Origin: JAMLJG01 sp035327585
GTDB taxonomy: Bacteria > Verrucomicrobiota > Kiritimatiellia > CAIVKH01
Assembly (NCBI GenBank): GCA_035327585.1
Contig: DAOLDD010000008.1
Location: 55,563-119,562 of the forward strand
Length of the DNA: 64,000 nt
Direction of reading: 5' to 3'
Shown: piece after piece, positions 43,748-52,695 of the stretch
Layout: each line of letters begins with the position of its first letter
How positions within the stretch are numbered: position 1 is the stretch's first letter
The notes under the pieces: generated by a model
Databases searched by the model: none
The model's input: the letters and a program-made list of their open reading frames with translations, nothing else
What the model was told of the DNA's origin: nothing
Made by a program: the position numbers and the translations under genes

Positions 43748-45751
43748 ATGCGAAGCATAGGTCTCATGGTCGCCGTCATGATCAGCACGATCCAGGCCGT
43801 GGAAGCGACGCCCAACTGGCCCGCGTGGTTGTCGGATCGCGCCATATTGCCGGCGGATCGCGCGCTGCCAATCCACGGTACCGCCACGCCCGGCGCGCAG
43901 ATCCGCATCCAGTTTGCCCGGATCACGGCCACCGCGCGCGCGGATGAAAACGGACACTGGCGCCTCACGCTGCAGCGATTGCCCGCCGGGGCACGCGGAG
44001 ACCTCACGCTCCAGGTGGACGAAACGATGCACACGCTCCGCGAGGTCGCCGTGGGGTCCCTCTGGCTCTGCGCCGGACAATCGAACATGGCCATGTCGGT
44101 CCACGACGCAGCGGAGGCGGAAGCGCTCGCCGCCGGAACCGGCGCAGCGGGACCCTTGCGCATGTGGACCGGAGCCGCGTGGACCGACATCACGCCGGCG
44201 AATGCACAAGCCATGTCAGCCGTCGCGATTTCGTTTGGGACCGCGCTCTCGCGGCGGATGACCAACGAACCCGTCGGCGTGATTGTCGCGGCGAAGGGCG
44301 GCACGTCGATCGACGCCTGGATTCCCACAGCGGCCTTCCCGCCCACCGAACGCGGCGCCCGGCTGCGCGCGTTGGCGGACGACCCCGCCGTACATGCGGC
44401 CGCCGCCGTGGATGAGCGCGCGTTCCTGCCGTATGGCTCGCATCGCCTCGCAACGTGGGGCTTGTCCCGCGCCGCGCCCAGCGCGCTCTTTACCAACCTG
44501 CTCGCGCCGCTCGCCGGTATGCCCATCAGCGGGCTGCTCTGGTACCAGGGGGAATCGGATGCCGAGTCGCTCGAGGCGGCGCGCGAATACGCGCAGGCGC
44601 TGACGGCCTTCATTGACGCCACGCGCACCCTGCTCGACACGGATGCCCTGCCCGTGCTGCTCGTCAATCTGCCGGCCTACACGCCGCCCGATCCGGAAAA
44701 ACAAACGGCCTGGCAGCTCGTGCGCGACGCACAGGCCCAAGTCGCCAACGCGCTGGATGATATCGCGCTGGTGGACATCCTCGACCTGGGCGATCCACAA
44801 GACATTCATCCGCGCCGCAAGCAGGCCGTCGGCGAACGAGCCGCCCTGCTCGCGGAACCGTTGCTCCGGCGCAGCCGCGATCCATTCCACCAAGTCCGTT
44901 CGTGGGTCTTTCATCTGACCAACTACCGCGACAACAAGCTGGCGGAGATCGAGGCCGCCGGGGTGGACCTCGCCGTCATAGATTTGGGGCGCGACGGAGG
45001 CGCCGACTATTTTACGCGCGCGGAAATTGCAGCGCTACAGACGAGCAACCGCATGGTCCTCGCGTACTTTGCCATCGGGTCCATTGAAACATACCGGCCC
45101 GAATGGGATGCCGTCCCCGCCGCGCTCAAATCGAGCGTGGTGGAAGGCTGGCCGGATGAATACTTCGTCAAATTTTGGGACGAGGGCTGGTGGCCCGTCG
45201 TGCGGGGGCGCATCGATCAGGCCCTCGACGCCGGGTACAATGGCGCCTATCTGGACCTCGTGACGGCGTATGAGGAAATCCCGCTTTCCGCCGCGGAGCC
45301 CGGCACGACGCGCGAGGACCTGGCGCACCGCATGGTCGCGCTGATCGCCCGCATCTCGGCCTACGCCAAGGCGCGCGACCCCGTGTTCAAGATCGTCCCG
45401 CAGAATTGTCCCGAGCTCTACACCTGGTCTCATTGGGAACAAAAACCCAACCTGCACTACCTGAATGCGATGGATGGCATTGGCATCGAATCGGTGTTTT
45501 TTATCGCCCACGACAAACCGGCGGACGCGGACTGGTGCGTGGAAAACCGCAACAACGCGCGCGCCATTCGCCGGGCGGGCAAGGTGGTGCTCGGCGTGGA
45601 CTACGCGAAAAAGCCGGACACGATTCGCACCGCCTACGCGTCCATGCGCAACATCGGTTTCGTTCCGTATGTCAGCGTGCGCAATCTCGACCGCGTCGCG
45701 CGCGAGGCCGAGGCGTCCTCCATTGGACTTTCCGGAAAGCCGCCGCCATGA
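43748..45751 (+). CDS. Secreted fusion: SASA-type carbohydrate esterase + GH114/TM1410-like domain
   Basis: 667 residues from ATG 43748 (signal peptide MRSIGLMVAVMISTIQAVEA); an in-frame ATG at 43673 overlaps the operator and is rejected. Residues about 20-370 are a sialate-O-acetylesterase-like domain: GSLWLCAGQSNMAMSV has the GQSN block, and LLWYQGESDAES the second. Residues about 385-650 resemble endo-alpha-1,4-polygalactosaminidase (GH114)/TM1410-type TIM barrels: VDLAVIDLGRDGG, MVLAYFAIGSIETYRPEW, GYNGAYLDLVTAYEEIP. The Asp of AYLDLV and Glu of SIETYRP are candidate catalytic residues. The fusion suggests coupled deacetylation and cleavage of an acetylated galactosamine-containing polymer. 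The stop overlaps the next start (ATGA). Confidence 0.88.
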   Translation: MRSIGLMVAVMISTIQAVEATPNWPAWLSDRAILPADRALPIHGTATPGAQIRIQFARITATARADENGHWRLTLQRLPAGARGDLTLQVDETMHTLREVAVGSLWLCAGQSNMAMSVHDAAEAEALAAGTGAAGPLRMWTGAAWTDITPANAQAMSAVAISFGTALSRRMTNEPVGVIVAAKGGTSIDAWIPTAAFPPTERGARLRALADDPAVHAAAAVDERAFLPYGSHRLATWGLSRAAPSALFTNLLAPLAGMPISGLLWYQGESDAESLEAAREYAQALTAFIDATRTLLDTDALPVLLVNLPAYTPPDPEKQTAWQLVRDAQAQVANALDDIALVDILDLGDPQDIHPRRKQAVGERAALLAEPLLRRSRDPFHQVRSWVFHLTNYRDNKLAEIEAAGVDLAVIDLGRDGGADYFTRAEIAALQTSNRMVLAYFAIGSIETYRPEWDAVPAALKSSVVEGWPDEYFVKFWDEGWWPVVRGRIDQALDAGYNGAYLDLVTAYEEIPLSAAEPGTTREDLAHRMVALIARISAYAKARDPVFKIVPQNCPELYTWSHWEQKPNLHYLNAMDGIGIESVFFIAHDKPADADWCVENRNNARAIRRAGKVVLGVDYAKKPDTIRTAYASMRNIGFVPYVSVRNLDRVAREAEASSIGLSGKPPP

Positions 45752-46650
45752 ATCGCTTATCCCGCATCACGTTCGCCGCGCTCCTCTGCGGCCTCGCTAT
45801 CGCCGTGACGGCGGAGGCGGCGACGGGCCGGACCGCGCGTCTCTTTATCCTGTCCGGCCAGTCCAATGCGCGTGGACGTGGAAACCTCGACGACCTTGAA
45901 CCCGCCCAGCGCGCGCCGATCCGCAATGCGTTGATCTATTATGGCGAGCGCGACTGGCTGCCGCTGCCTCCGGCCGGTGGCGCAGGGGCCAAGGCGCGCC
46001 CGCGCGACAGCGGGTTCGGCATCGAAATCAGTTTCGCGCGTGAGCTCGCCCAGCGCCATCCCGACGACGTGATCGCGATCTGCAAAGCGGCGATCAGCGT
46101 CGGCACCCCCATCGTGGCCTGGGAAAAGGACCATGCCCGGCCCGGCTTCACCGAAGAGCTTAAGGCCCTCAATAAAATCAACAAACTGAAGAGCAAGAGC
46201 GGCGACCTTCGCCATCTCTACAATGAACTCACCGGCTCCACCAAACGGGCCATCGACCTGCTCAAGCGCCGCGGCGACATCGGCGACGTGCGCGTCGAGG
46301 GCCTGCTCTGGGTGCAGAATGAAAGCGATGTCAAAACGCTGGACGCCGCGCGGAGCTACAAGCCGCGCCTGCAGGCCCTGGTCCATAACCTGCGCACGGA
46401 TCTCAACCAGCCCGACCTCGCCGCCCTCGTAATGGATTTCCATATCTCGGGCCCGGCCGAGCATGTCCGCGCGATCAAACAGGGCCTGCGCGAAGCCGAG
46501 CACGAAACCCCGCGCCTGCGCGTCGTGCCCTGCGAAGACCTGCCGACCATCGAGGGCGTACACTTTAATTCGCAGGGACTCTGGTTGCTGGGCGTGCGTT
46601 TCGCCGACGCCTATCGCGCGCTGGGTTCGGAGGAGGCGCAGCCGAAGTGA
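45748..46650 (+). CDS. Secreted SGNH / sialate-O-acetylesterase-like protein
   Basis: 300 residues from ATG 45748, which overlaps the upstream stop. Signal peptide ITFAALLCGLAIAVTAEAA, then ARLFILSGQSNARG with the GQSN nucleophile block, VEGLLWVQNESDVKT, and DLPTIEGVHFNSQGLWLLG, whose Asp/Glu-x-x-x-His supplies the rest of the triad. It closely parallels the esterase at 35902-36759, including the segment naming basic residues before the second block. It is the second gene of the operon from 43748 and its TGA overlaps the GTG of the next gene. Probably removes acetyl groups from the glycan. Confidence 0.9.
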   Translation: MNRLSRITFAALLCGLAIAVTAEAATGRTARLFILSGQSNARGRGNLDDLEPAQRAPIRNALIYYGERDWLPLPPAGGAGAKARPRDSGFGIEISFARELAQRHPDDVIAICKAAISVGTPIVAWEKDHARPGFTEELKALNKINKLKSKSGDLRHLYNELTGSTKRAIDLLKRRGDIGDVRVEGLLWVQNESDVKTLDAARSYKPRLQALVHNLRTDLNQPDLAALVMDFHISGPAEHVRAIKQGLREAEHETPRLRVVPCEDLPTIEGVHFNSQGLWLLGVRFADAYRALGSEEAQPK

Positions 46651-49600
46651 AGGTGACGCGTATTGCCTGGTCACTGGTCGCCCTGCTGGGTGCGGTCGAA
46701 GGGGCCGCGGGCCAGCATCTCTTTTATGTCGCGACCAACGGCAGCGACGCCAACCCGGGATCCGTCGAATGGCCGCTCGCCTCGCTGGAAGGCGCGCGCA
46801 ACCGCGTTCGCTCGCTGTTCAGCACCAACGGCCCGCTTTCCGGAAATGTCGAGGTGCTGTTCCGTCCGGGTGAATACCTGCTGACCAACAACCCCGTGTT
46901 CACGACGCAGGATTCCGGGCGCGACGGCTACCGCGTGATTTATCGACCCGAGGGCGACATCGGGTCCGTGCAGTTTGCCGGGAGCCCGCGGCTGTCCGCA
47001 TGGACGCCGCACACGAACAACATCTGGAAACACCTGAATGTGCCCGGGCCGGTCGGCTCCGTCTATGAAAACGGACGCAGGGCATGGAAAGCGCGCACAC
47101 CGAACCGACCCGCCACGCGCGACCCGCAGTATCCGATTCATTACGGCCCCTACCTCAACAGCGAGGGCGGAAGTCACTCCAGCCTCGTGTACAAAACGGG
47201 CGACCTGAACCCCGACGTGTGGACGTTGACGCCCGGGGCCGAGGCGGTGCACTGGATCTTCAGCGACAGCATCGCGAAGCGCCGCGATTGGGGCACCAGC
47301 GTTCGATCGCTGCTCGCCGCGGACAGCACCAACCGCACGCTGCAGCTCAACCTCATCACCGCAACGAATGGATTGATCGGCGTGGAGGATCGCTACTTCA
47401 TTCAAGGCATCTATGAGCTGCTCGACCAGCCGGGCGAGTTCTTTCACGACGGCGCGGCGCAAACCCTCTATTACATTCCGCGCCACAGCGACCCGACCCA
47501 GGCGGATATTCGCGCGCCGACCGCGCTCACGCTGATGAGCGTCATCGGGGATATCGAGAATCTCGCCAGCAACATCACCTTTTCCGGGTTTACATTCCGC
47601 TACACGCGCTACGTGGGCCCGGAGGCCAATACCCTCTACGGACTCATCCGCCTCCAGCACGCGGAGCGCATCGTCATCGAAAACTGCCGCATTGCGAATG
47701 CCGGCAGCATGGCGATCATGGGCCAGGCGCGCCTGCGCCACTCCACCATCCGGAATTGCTGGATCGAGCAGGTCGGCTCGGGCGGCATTTATCTGATGAA
47801 TTTCTACAATCGATTCACCCAGCCCACGAACCGCCTGACCGAGTTCAACACGGTTGAAAACTGCATGATCCACGATGTCGGCGAGGAGCCGATCCAGCCG
47901 GTGTACAACGGCGGCGTGCTGCTCTTTAACGCGAACCATACGCGGGTCGAACACGGCGAAATTTTTAACAGCCCGCGTTACGGCATCACCCTGCGCGGTC
48001 ACTACACCACCGAAAACCCCGTGGTCGACATCGGCGCGCACCGCAGCTTCAACAACGAATTCAGCCACCTGCGCATCCATCGCGCCGGCTCGGACAGCGG
48101 GGACATGGGCGCGATCCACGGCGCGTCGCTGAGTGATCCCTCCGACCGCGCGACCAACCTCTGGGAACACCTGCTCGTGCGCGACGTGTATGCGCATCCG
48201 TCGATGCTGGACCATGGGCCCAACGGCATCTTCATGGATCATCCATTCAGCTCGGAATACCAGCGGTTTGAATACCTCGACATCACGCGCGTCCAGGCGG
48301 AGCCGTTCCGCGGCAATCGCAATTCGAACCAGTTTTTCCGCGGCTGCAGCTGGCTGCCGGACAATGACGCGTCGCTGATGCACCGGTCCCGTGTGGGCCT
48401 GCGCCACGATTTTCCCTTCCCGCGCACCGCCGCGTATTGGCCGCTGGACGACACCTCCATCACCCAGCACGACCAGGTGGGCTCGCTCGACCTGACCACC
48501 GTCCAGGGCATCAACTCGGGCCTGTTCGTCGCGCAACCGCTGCCGAATCCGGAACCGGGTCCCTTCCGCAACAGCCGCCAGCCGGACGCCAACTTCGGGT
48601 CCATGCTCAATCCGGTCCTGGACGGCGGCGTGGCCCCGGAAGCGGAGATGAGCGACTGGCACTCGTTCACCTTCGAGGGCTGGCTTCGGGTGGACACCAC
48701 GCCGACGCAGGACATGGTGCTGGCCACGACCCGGCACGGCCCCGCCTTCGCCCCCGACTACGCCTATGTCGGCTGGTATCTGGGCATGAACACCGCCGGG
48801 CGCATGTTTTTCGTGGCGGACAACGGCCCCAGCATCGTGAGCGTCGTGGACACGAATTCCCTGATCGATGGCCAGTGGCATCATGTGGCCGCCGTGTGGG
48901 ACCACGATGCGACGCCGGTTGGCCAGCTCCGCCTCTATATTGATGGCGCACTCGCCGCGACGGCGCCCGGACTCGGCGGCTTGAGCCAGAACAACCGTTT
49001 CGCCATCGGCGCGCGCAAAACAGCGGCCGCCCCCGCGGTCCTGGACGAAAATCGCTGGAACGGCCGTCTGGATGAACTGCGCCTCTCACGCGCCGCGTTG
49101 AGTCCCGATGAATTCCTGAACCGGGCAGCCCCGCTCGCCCAGCCCGCGGCCCTCGTCGCGAGCAACATCACCGACACCAGCGCCACGCTCACGTGGGAAG
49201 ATCGCTCCGCGGGAGCGGATGGGTTTTTCGTCCTTCTTTCCACCAACGATGTCATGCCCGCAACCACCACTCATACCGCGCTCGTTCCCTCGCTCACGCT
49301 CACCAACCTGACGCCCGACACCTATCACTACGTGTGGGTTCAAGCGCACCAGGCGGGAGACGCTTCGCGGTCGGTCCGGGCGGTGTTCCGCACGCCGTTC
49401 GCCCTGACCGACAAGCCGACCGCCCTCGCGGCTTCGCGTGCCGCGGGCATCCTGGAACTCACGTGGGCCGACACGTTCAACGCGGAAACCGGCTTCGTGG
49501 TAGAGCGGGCGACGGGGTCGCCGACCGGGTTTGTCGAGGTCGCGGCGCTTCCGGATAACAGCACGCGCGCGGAATTCACCTGGGCGTTCGACACGCATTA

Positions 49601-51053
49601 CTACTTCCGCGTGGCCGCCACCTCCACCGTCGACGGCATCCGCTCCGACTGGTCCGCCACGCTCCATGTGCCCCCCTGGACCGCCGCGGAAGTGCCCGGG
49701 CTGCATCTCTGGCTCGATGCGACCGACTTCACGAATGCCGGGCCCATCGCCGTCTGGCCGGACAAGTCGCCCCATGCCTTCCACGTGGCGCAGACCAATC
49801 CCCTGCTGCGGCCCACCGTTGCGCCGGACAGTCTCAACGGCCACCCCGTTGTGCGCTTCGCGTTGACCAACTGGATGGAAATTACCAACGTCCTCGCCGG
49901 ACGTTTTGAGTCGGACCCCTTCACGCTGATCACCATCCACACCTCGTCGGCGCCGGCGAATACGGTGCTGGCCAAAGGCTCGTTCGGTGCCGGCGGCGAC
50001 TGGGAGCTGGGCCAGCAGGTGGACCAGTTCCGGTGGAGTTCCAGCAACTATCTGGGCCGCGTGCGCGGAGATGCCCGCGTGCGAACGTGGAGTCGCACGG
50101 CGACGGACTGGCGCTATTACGAACTCGGCCGCCTGGTCTCCATCTCCAGCAACAATCCCACGGCATCCTTCAACAATCCGGTCCCGCTCTATCTCGGACG
50201 CCGGGGAAACGCCATAGCTAATCCCCTCGTCGGCGACATCGCGGAAGTGATTGCGATCCACGGGACGCTGCATCCGTCAAACTTTGTGCTGCTGCACGCC
50301 CATCTGACGGCGAAGTGGTTTCCCCCGAACGAAGGCGTGATCACCAACGCTGTGGTGGCGCCGGTGACCAATGTCGCGGCCACCCTGCACGCCGATGTAA
50401 ACGCGTTTCTGACGAACTACGAAGTGCGCGCCTACTGGGGCGTGACGGACGGATGGACCAATCCGTCCGCGTGGAACGCCGTCTCCCCGGTCCTCGTCTT
50501 GACGGACACCTGGAGCCGCATTCACGTCGCGGTCAGCAACCTGCTGCCCGGACGGCAGTATTTCTACGCGGTGCGGGCCAGCAATCCGCAGGCCTCGACG
50601 TGGACGCCCGCGGGCACAACCTTCATAACGCCCGCCGCTGGCGATGAAGTCACCGCGCGCGGCATACCCTATTGGTGGTGGCGAAACGTGGGCGTGACCA
50701 ATGATTTTGCCGCGCACGAGGACGGCGATGAGGACGGCGACGGCGTAACCGGGTGGGCGGAATTCCTGAGCGGCACCAACCCGACGAATCCCGCCTCACA
50801 CCTGCGCCTCACCGGGTATGCCACCGCCAACGGCATGATCACGCTGGAGTGGTTTGGCGGACGCACCGGCGCACAGCGACCGTGGAGCCTGTACCGCGGC
50901 ACCGACCCGGCGGCGGCGGACACCTGGACCTTGATCGCCAGCAACAGCATTCCCAACACGGCGGATCCCGAGGGCATCAACCGGTGGTCGTTGCCGCTTG
51001 ATCCCGGCTCGACAACCAATGCCGTGCTCTACCATCCTGCGGTCCTACCCTGA
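46647..51053 (+). CDS. Very large secreted beta-helix protein with LamG, fibronectin-like and calcium-loop modules
   Basis: 1468 residues, GTG start at 46647 (GTGA overlap) preceded by GGAGGAGG. After the signal peptide, HLFYVATNGSDANPGSVEWPL starts a right-handed beta-helix domain (to about 600) homologous to the protein at 25906-27804, with GSDSGDMGAIHG and DHGPNGIFMDH. A LamG domain follows (WHSFTFEGWLRVDT to GRLDELRLSRAALSPDEF), then fibronectin type III-like modules, a second LamG-like jelly roll (PGLHLWLDATDFTNAG), and a C-terminal DGDEDGDGVTGWAEFLSGTNP calcium-loop segment typical of secreted Verrucomicrobial proteins. It is likely an extracellular glycosidase or lyase with several binding modules. 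The family is uncertain; GH141-like is possible. Confidence 0.87.
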   Translation: MKVTRIAWSLVALLGAVEGAAGQHLFYVATNGSDANPGSVEWPLASLEGARNRVRSLFSTNGPLSGNVEVLFRPGEYLLTNNPVFTTQDSGRDGYRVIYRPEGDIGSVQFAGSPRLSAWTPHTNNIWKHLNVPGPVGSVYENGRRAWKARTPNRPATRDPQYPIHYGPYLNSEGGSHSSLVYKTGDLNPDVWTLTPGAEAVHWIFSDSIAKRRDWGTSVRSLLAADSTNRTLQLNLITATNGLIGVEDRYFIQGIYELLDQPGEFFHDGAAQTLYYIPRHSDPTQADIRAPTALTLMSVIGDIENLASNITFSGFTFRYTRYVGPEANTLYGLIRLQHAERIVIENCRIANAGSMAIMGQARLRHSTIRNCWIEQVGSGGIYLMNFYNRFTQPTNRLTEFNTVENCMIHDVGEEPIQPVYNGGVLLFNANHTRVEHGEIFNSPRYGITLRGHYTTENPVVDIGAHRSFNNEFSHLRIHRAGSDSGDMGAIHGASLSDPSDRATNLWEHLLVRDVYAHPSMLDHGPNGIFMDHPFSSEYQRFEYLDITRVQAEPFRGNRNSNQFFRGCSWLPDNDASLMHRSRVGLRHDFPFPRTAAYWPLDDTSITQHDQVGSLDLTTVQGINSGLFVAQPLPNPEPGPFRNSRQPDANFGSMLNPVLDGGVAPEAEMSDWHSFTFEGWLRVDTTPTQDMVLATTRHGPAFAPDYAYVGWYLGMNTAGRMFFVADNGPSIVSVVDTNSLIDGQWHHVAAVWDHDATPVGQLRLYIDGALAATAPGLGGLSQNNRFAIGARKTAAAPAVLDENRWNGRLDELRLSRAALSPDEFLNRAAPLAQPAALVASNITDTSATLTWEDRSAGADGFFVLLSTNDVMPATTTHTALVPSLTLTNLTPDTYHYVWVQAHQAGDASRSVRAVFRTPFALTDKPTALAASRAAGILELTWADTFNAETGFVVERATGSPTGFVEVAALPDNSTRAEFTWAFDTHYYFRVAATSTVDGIRSDWSATLHVPPWTAAEVPGLHLWLDATDFTNAGPIAVWPDKSPHAFHVAQTNPLLRPTVAPDSLNGHPVVRFALTNWMEITNVLAGRFESDPFTLITIHTSSAPANTVLAKGSFGAGGDWELGQQVDQFRWSSSNYLGRVRGDARVRTWSRTATDWRYYELGRLVSISSNNPTASFNNPVPLYLGRRGNAIANPLVGDIAEVIAIHGTLHPSNFVLLHAHLTAKWFPPNEGVITNAVVAPVTNVAATLHADVNAFLTNYEVRAYWGVTDGWTNPSAWNAVSPVLVLTDTWSRIHVAVSNLLPGRQYFYAVRASNPQASTWTPAGTTFITPAAGDEVTARGIPYWWWRNVGVTNDFAAHEDGDEDGDGVTGWAEFLSGTNPTNPASHLRLTGYATANGMITLEWFGGRTGAQRPWSLYRGTDPAAADTWTLIASNSIPNTADPEGINRWSLPLDPGSTTNAVLYHPAVLP

Positions 51054-51066
51054 CCACCGATTCACC

Positions 51067-52419
51067 ATGCACCCCTCTCTGCCGCGCGGGGCGGGCAACG
51101 GATTTGCCTTCGCCGTCTGCAACACATTCCCGGTAACCCTCCTGCTGGGCGCACCGATGGTGCTGTATTTCAAGCACCTCGGGGCAACGGCCACCGTGTT
51201 GGGAATTCTCGCCGCGCTGCCCCCGTTGCTGTCCCTGCTCCAATTGCCGGCCGCGCATTTCATTGAACGCGTGGGCTACCGGACTTTCATGTTGCGGGGC
51301 TGGAGCGCGCGCACGGTTTTCCTATTTCTCATGGCCGCGGTGCCGCTGCTCCCCTCCAGCGTCCCGGCGGGGTCCCGCGCGGTCCTGATGCTCTTCCTGC
51401 TCTTCATCTTCCACACGCTGCGCGGCATTTCGATGTGCGGCTGGTTGCCGTGGCTGTCGCAGTGGATTCCGGAGGAAGTGCGCGGGCGCTATCTGGGTCG
51501 CGAACAAGTGCTCAATTCCTTTGCCATGCTCACCACCAGCGCGATTGCCGCGTGGTGGATGGGACCGGGATCAGGATCGTTCGCCTACGCGGGTCTGTTT
51601 CTACTCGGGTCCCTGGGCGCGCTCGCGAGCCTGGTCTTCCTGCGCCGGATTCCGGACGTGCCCGTGCCCCCGGAATCCCGCTCGGCCGCCGCCCCGCCCT
51701 GGCGCGCCATCCTGCGACATCCGCCATTTTTCAGATTATTGCTGTTCAACCTCGTCGTACTTGCGGCCTACGCAGGTTCGGGCGTGTTCTGGATTCCACT
51801 GCTGCGCGACCACCACCATGTGAGTGACCGCTATGCGTTGAACCTGGTGGTGTTGACCAGCCTGATCGCCGCGCCCTGCCTGCTGCTTTTCGGGCGCATG
51901 GCCGATCGCGTCGGCAGCCGTCCGTTGCTCGCGCTGTCGGGGGCCTCGCAAGGCGTTCACTACCTGCTGTGGTGTGCGCTCGGCGCGCGGGTATTGCCGC
52001 TCAACAACGGGGTCGCCTTCCTGTTGCAGGCGACATCCGCCCTGTCCGTCTCCCTGTACGGCCTGGCCAACATGCGCCTGCTGATGGGCCTTGTGCCGGC
52101 GCAGGGCCGCAGCCATTTCCTGGCGCTGTTCACCTCGTTGAGCGCGCTCGCGTCCGGAATCATGCCCATCGTCTGGGGGGTGATGCTCGATGCCATTGGC
52201 GCATGGACCCGGTCGATCGGCCCCTGGGAGTGGAATCGCTACAGCCTGCTCTACGGCCTGCTCTTCCTGCTGGTCCTCGTCGCCCAATGGCTGCGCACCC
52301 GTCTGCCCGAACCGCGCGCCATGAAAACGGAGCGCTTCCTGCACGAACTGTTCGTCCGCACCCCCGCCCGCCTGCTCGGTCGAGTCTTCCACCCGCGCCC
52401 CGAATCGCCGGAACTTTAG
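51067..52419 (+). CDS. Major facilitator superfamily transporter
   Basis: 450 residues with about 11-12 hydrophobic helices and a conserved cytoplasmic loop EEVRGRYLGREQVLNS after helix 4. The N- and C-terminal halves each start with MFS-like segments (GRMADRVGSRPLLALSG between helices 8 and 9 is the loop motif). It starts 13 bp after the giant beta-helix gene, so it belongs to that operon and probably imports a mono- or disaccharide released by the secreted enzymes. The start ATG 51067 has no strong ribosome site, and translation may depend on the upstream gene. The substrate is not predictable. Confidence 0.88.
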   Translation: MHPSLPRGAGNGFAFAVCNTFPVTLLLGAPMVLYFKHLGATATVLGILAALPPLLSLLQLPAAHFIERVGYRTFMLRGWSARTVFLFLMAAVPLLPSSVPAGSRAVLMLFLLFIFHTLRGISMCGWLPWLSQWIPEEVRGRYLGREQVLNSFAMLTTSAIAAWWMGPGSGSFAYAGLFLLGSLGALASLVFLRRIPDVPVPPESRSAAAPPWRAILRHPPFFRLLLFNLVVLAAYAGSGVFWIPLLRDHHHVSDRYALNLVVLTSLIAAPCLLLFGRMADRVGSRPLLALSGASQGVHYLLWCALGARVLPLNNGVAFLLQATSALSVSLYGLANMRLLMGLVPAQGRSHFLALFTSLSALASGIMPIVWGVMLDAIGAWTRSIGPWEWNRYSLLYGLLFLLVLVAQWLRTRLPEPRAMKTERFLHELFVRTPARLLGRVFHPRPESPEL

Positions 52420-52470
52420 CTGGCGCTGGCGACAAGCGGTGTGACGGTCGGGCGGCTGGGCTCACATGTC

Positions 52471-52600
52471 CTCCGTAGCGCTACGCGCGAAGGAGGAAGC
52501 CGCCGCTCCTTCGGCGCGTTGGGCCAACGCGCCCTACCAGTGCGGCGGCCCGGACGGAGCCGGGCCCTCCGGAAGCAGCATCGTGCGATGCTTGCGCGCG
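52471..52600. repeat. Dispersed GC-rich palindromic repeat (TCCTCCG...GGAGGA type)
   Basis: Inverted words CTCCGTAGCGCTACGCGCGAAGGAG, then GGCGCGTTGGGCCAACGCGCC and GGCCCGGACGGAGCCGGGCCC. These are several hairpins typical of non-coding dispersed repeats. They occupy the 275-bp gap before the sialidase-like gene, upstream of its promoter. Confidence 0.55.
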
Positions 52601-52623
52601 GATCCGGGTCCCGCCATGCCCTC

Positions 52624-52662
52624 TTGACACATCCCCCGCTTGGGGTTATTTTGACATGTCAA
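52624..52662 (+). promoter_or_regulatory. Promoter with perfect TTGACATGTCAA operator at the -10/start region
   Basis: TTGACA (52624-52629), 17 bp, TATTTT (52647-52652), followed by the 12-bp perfect palindrome TTGACATGTCAA (52651-52662). A repressor here would block the start site. The gene begins 34 bp further on at 52696. This is the longest perfect copy of the palindrome in the window. Confidence 0.72.
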
Positions 52663-52695
52663 ACATCGCCCCTCGCTCGGTCTTCTGGATTACGG

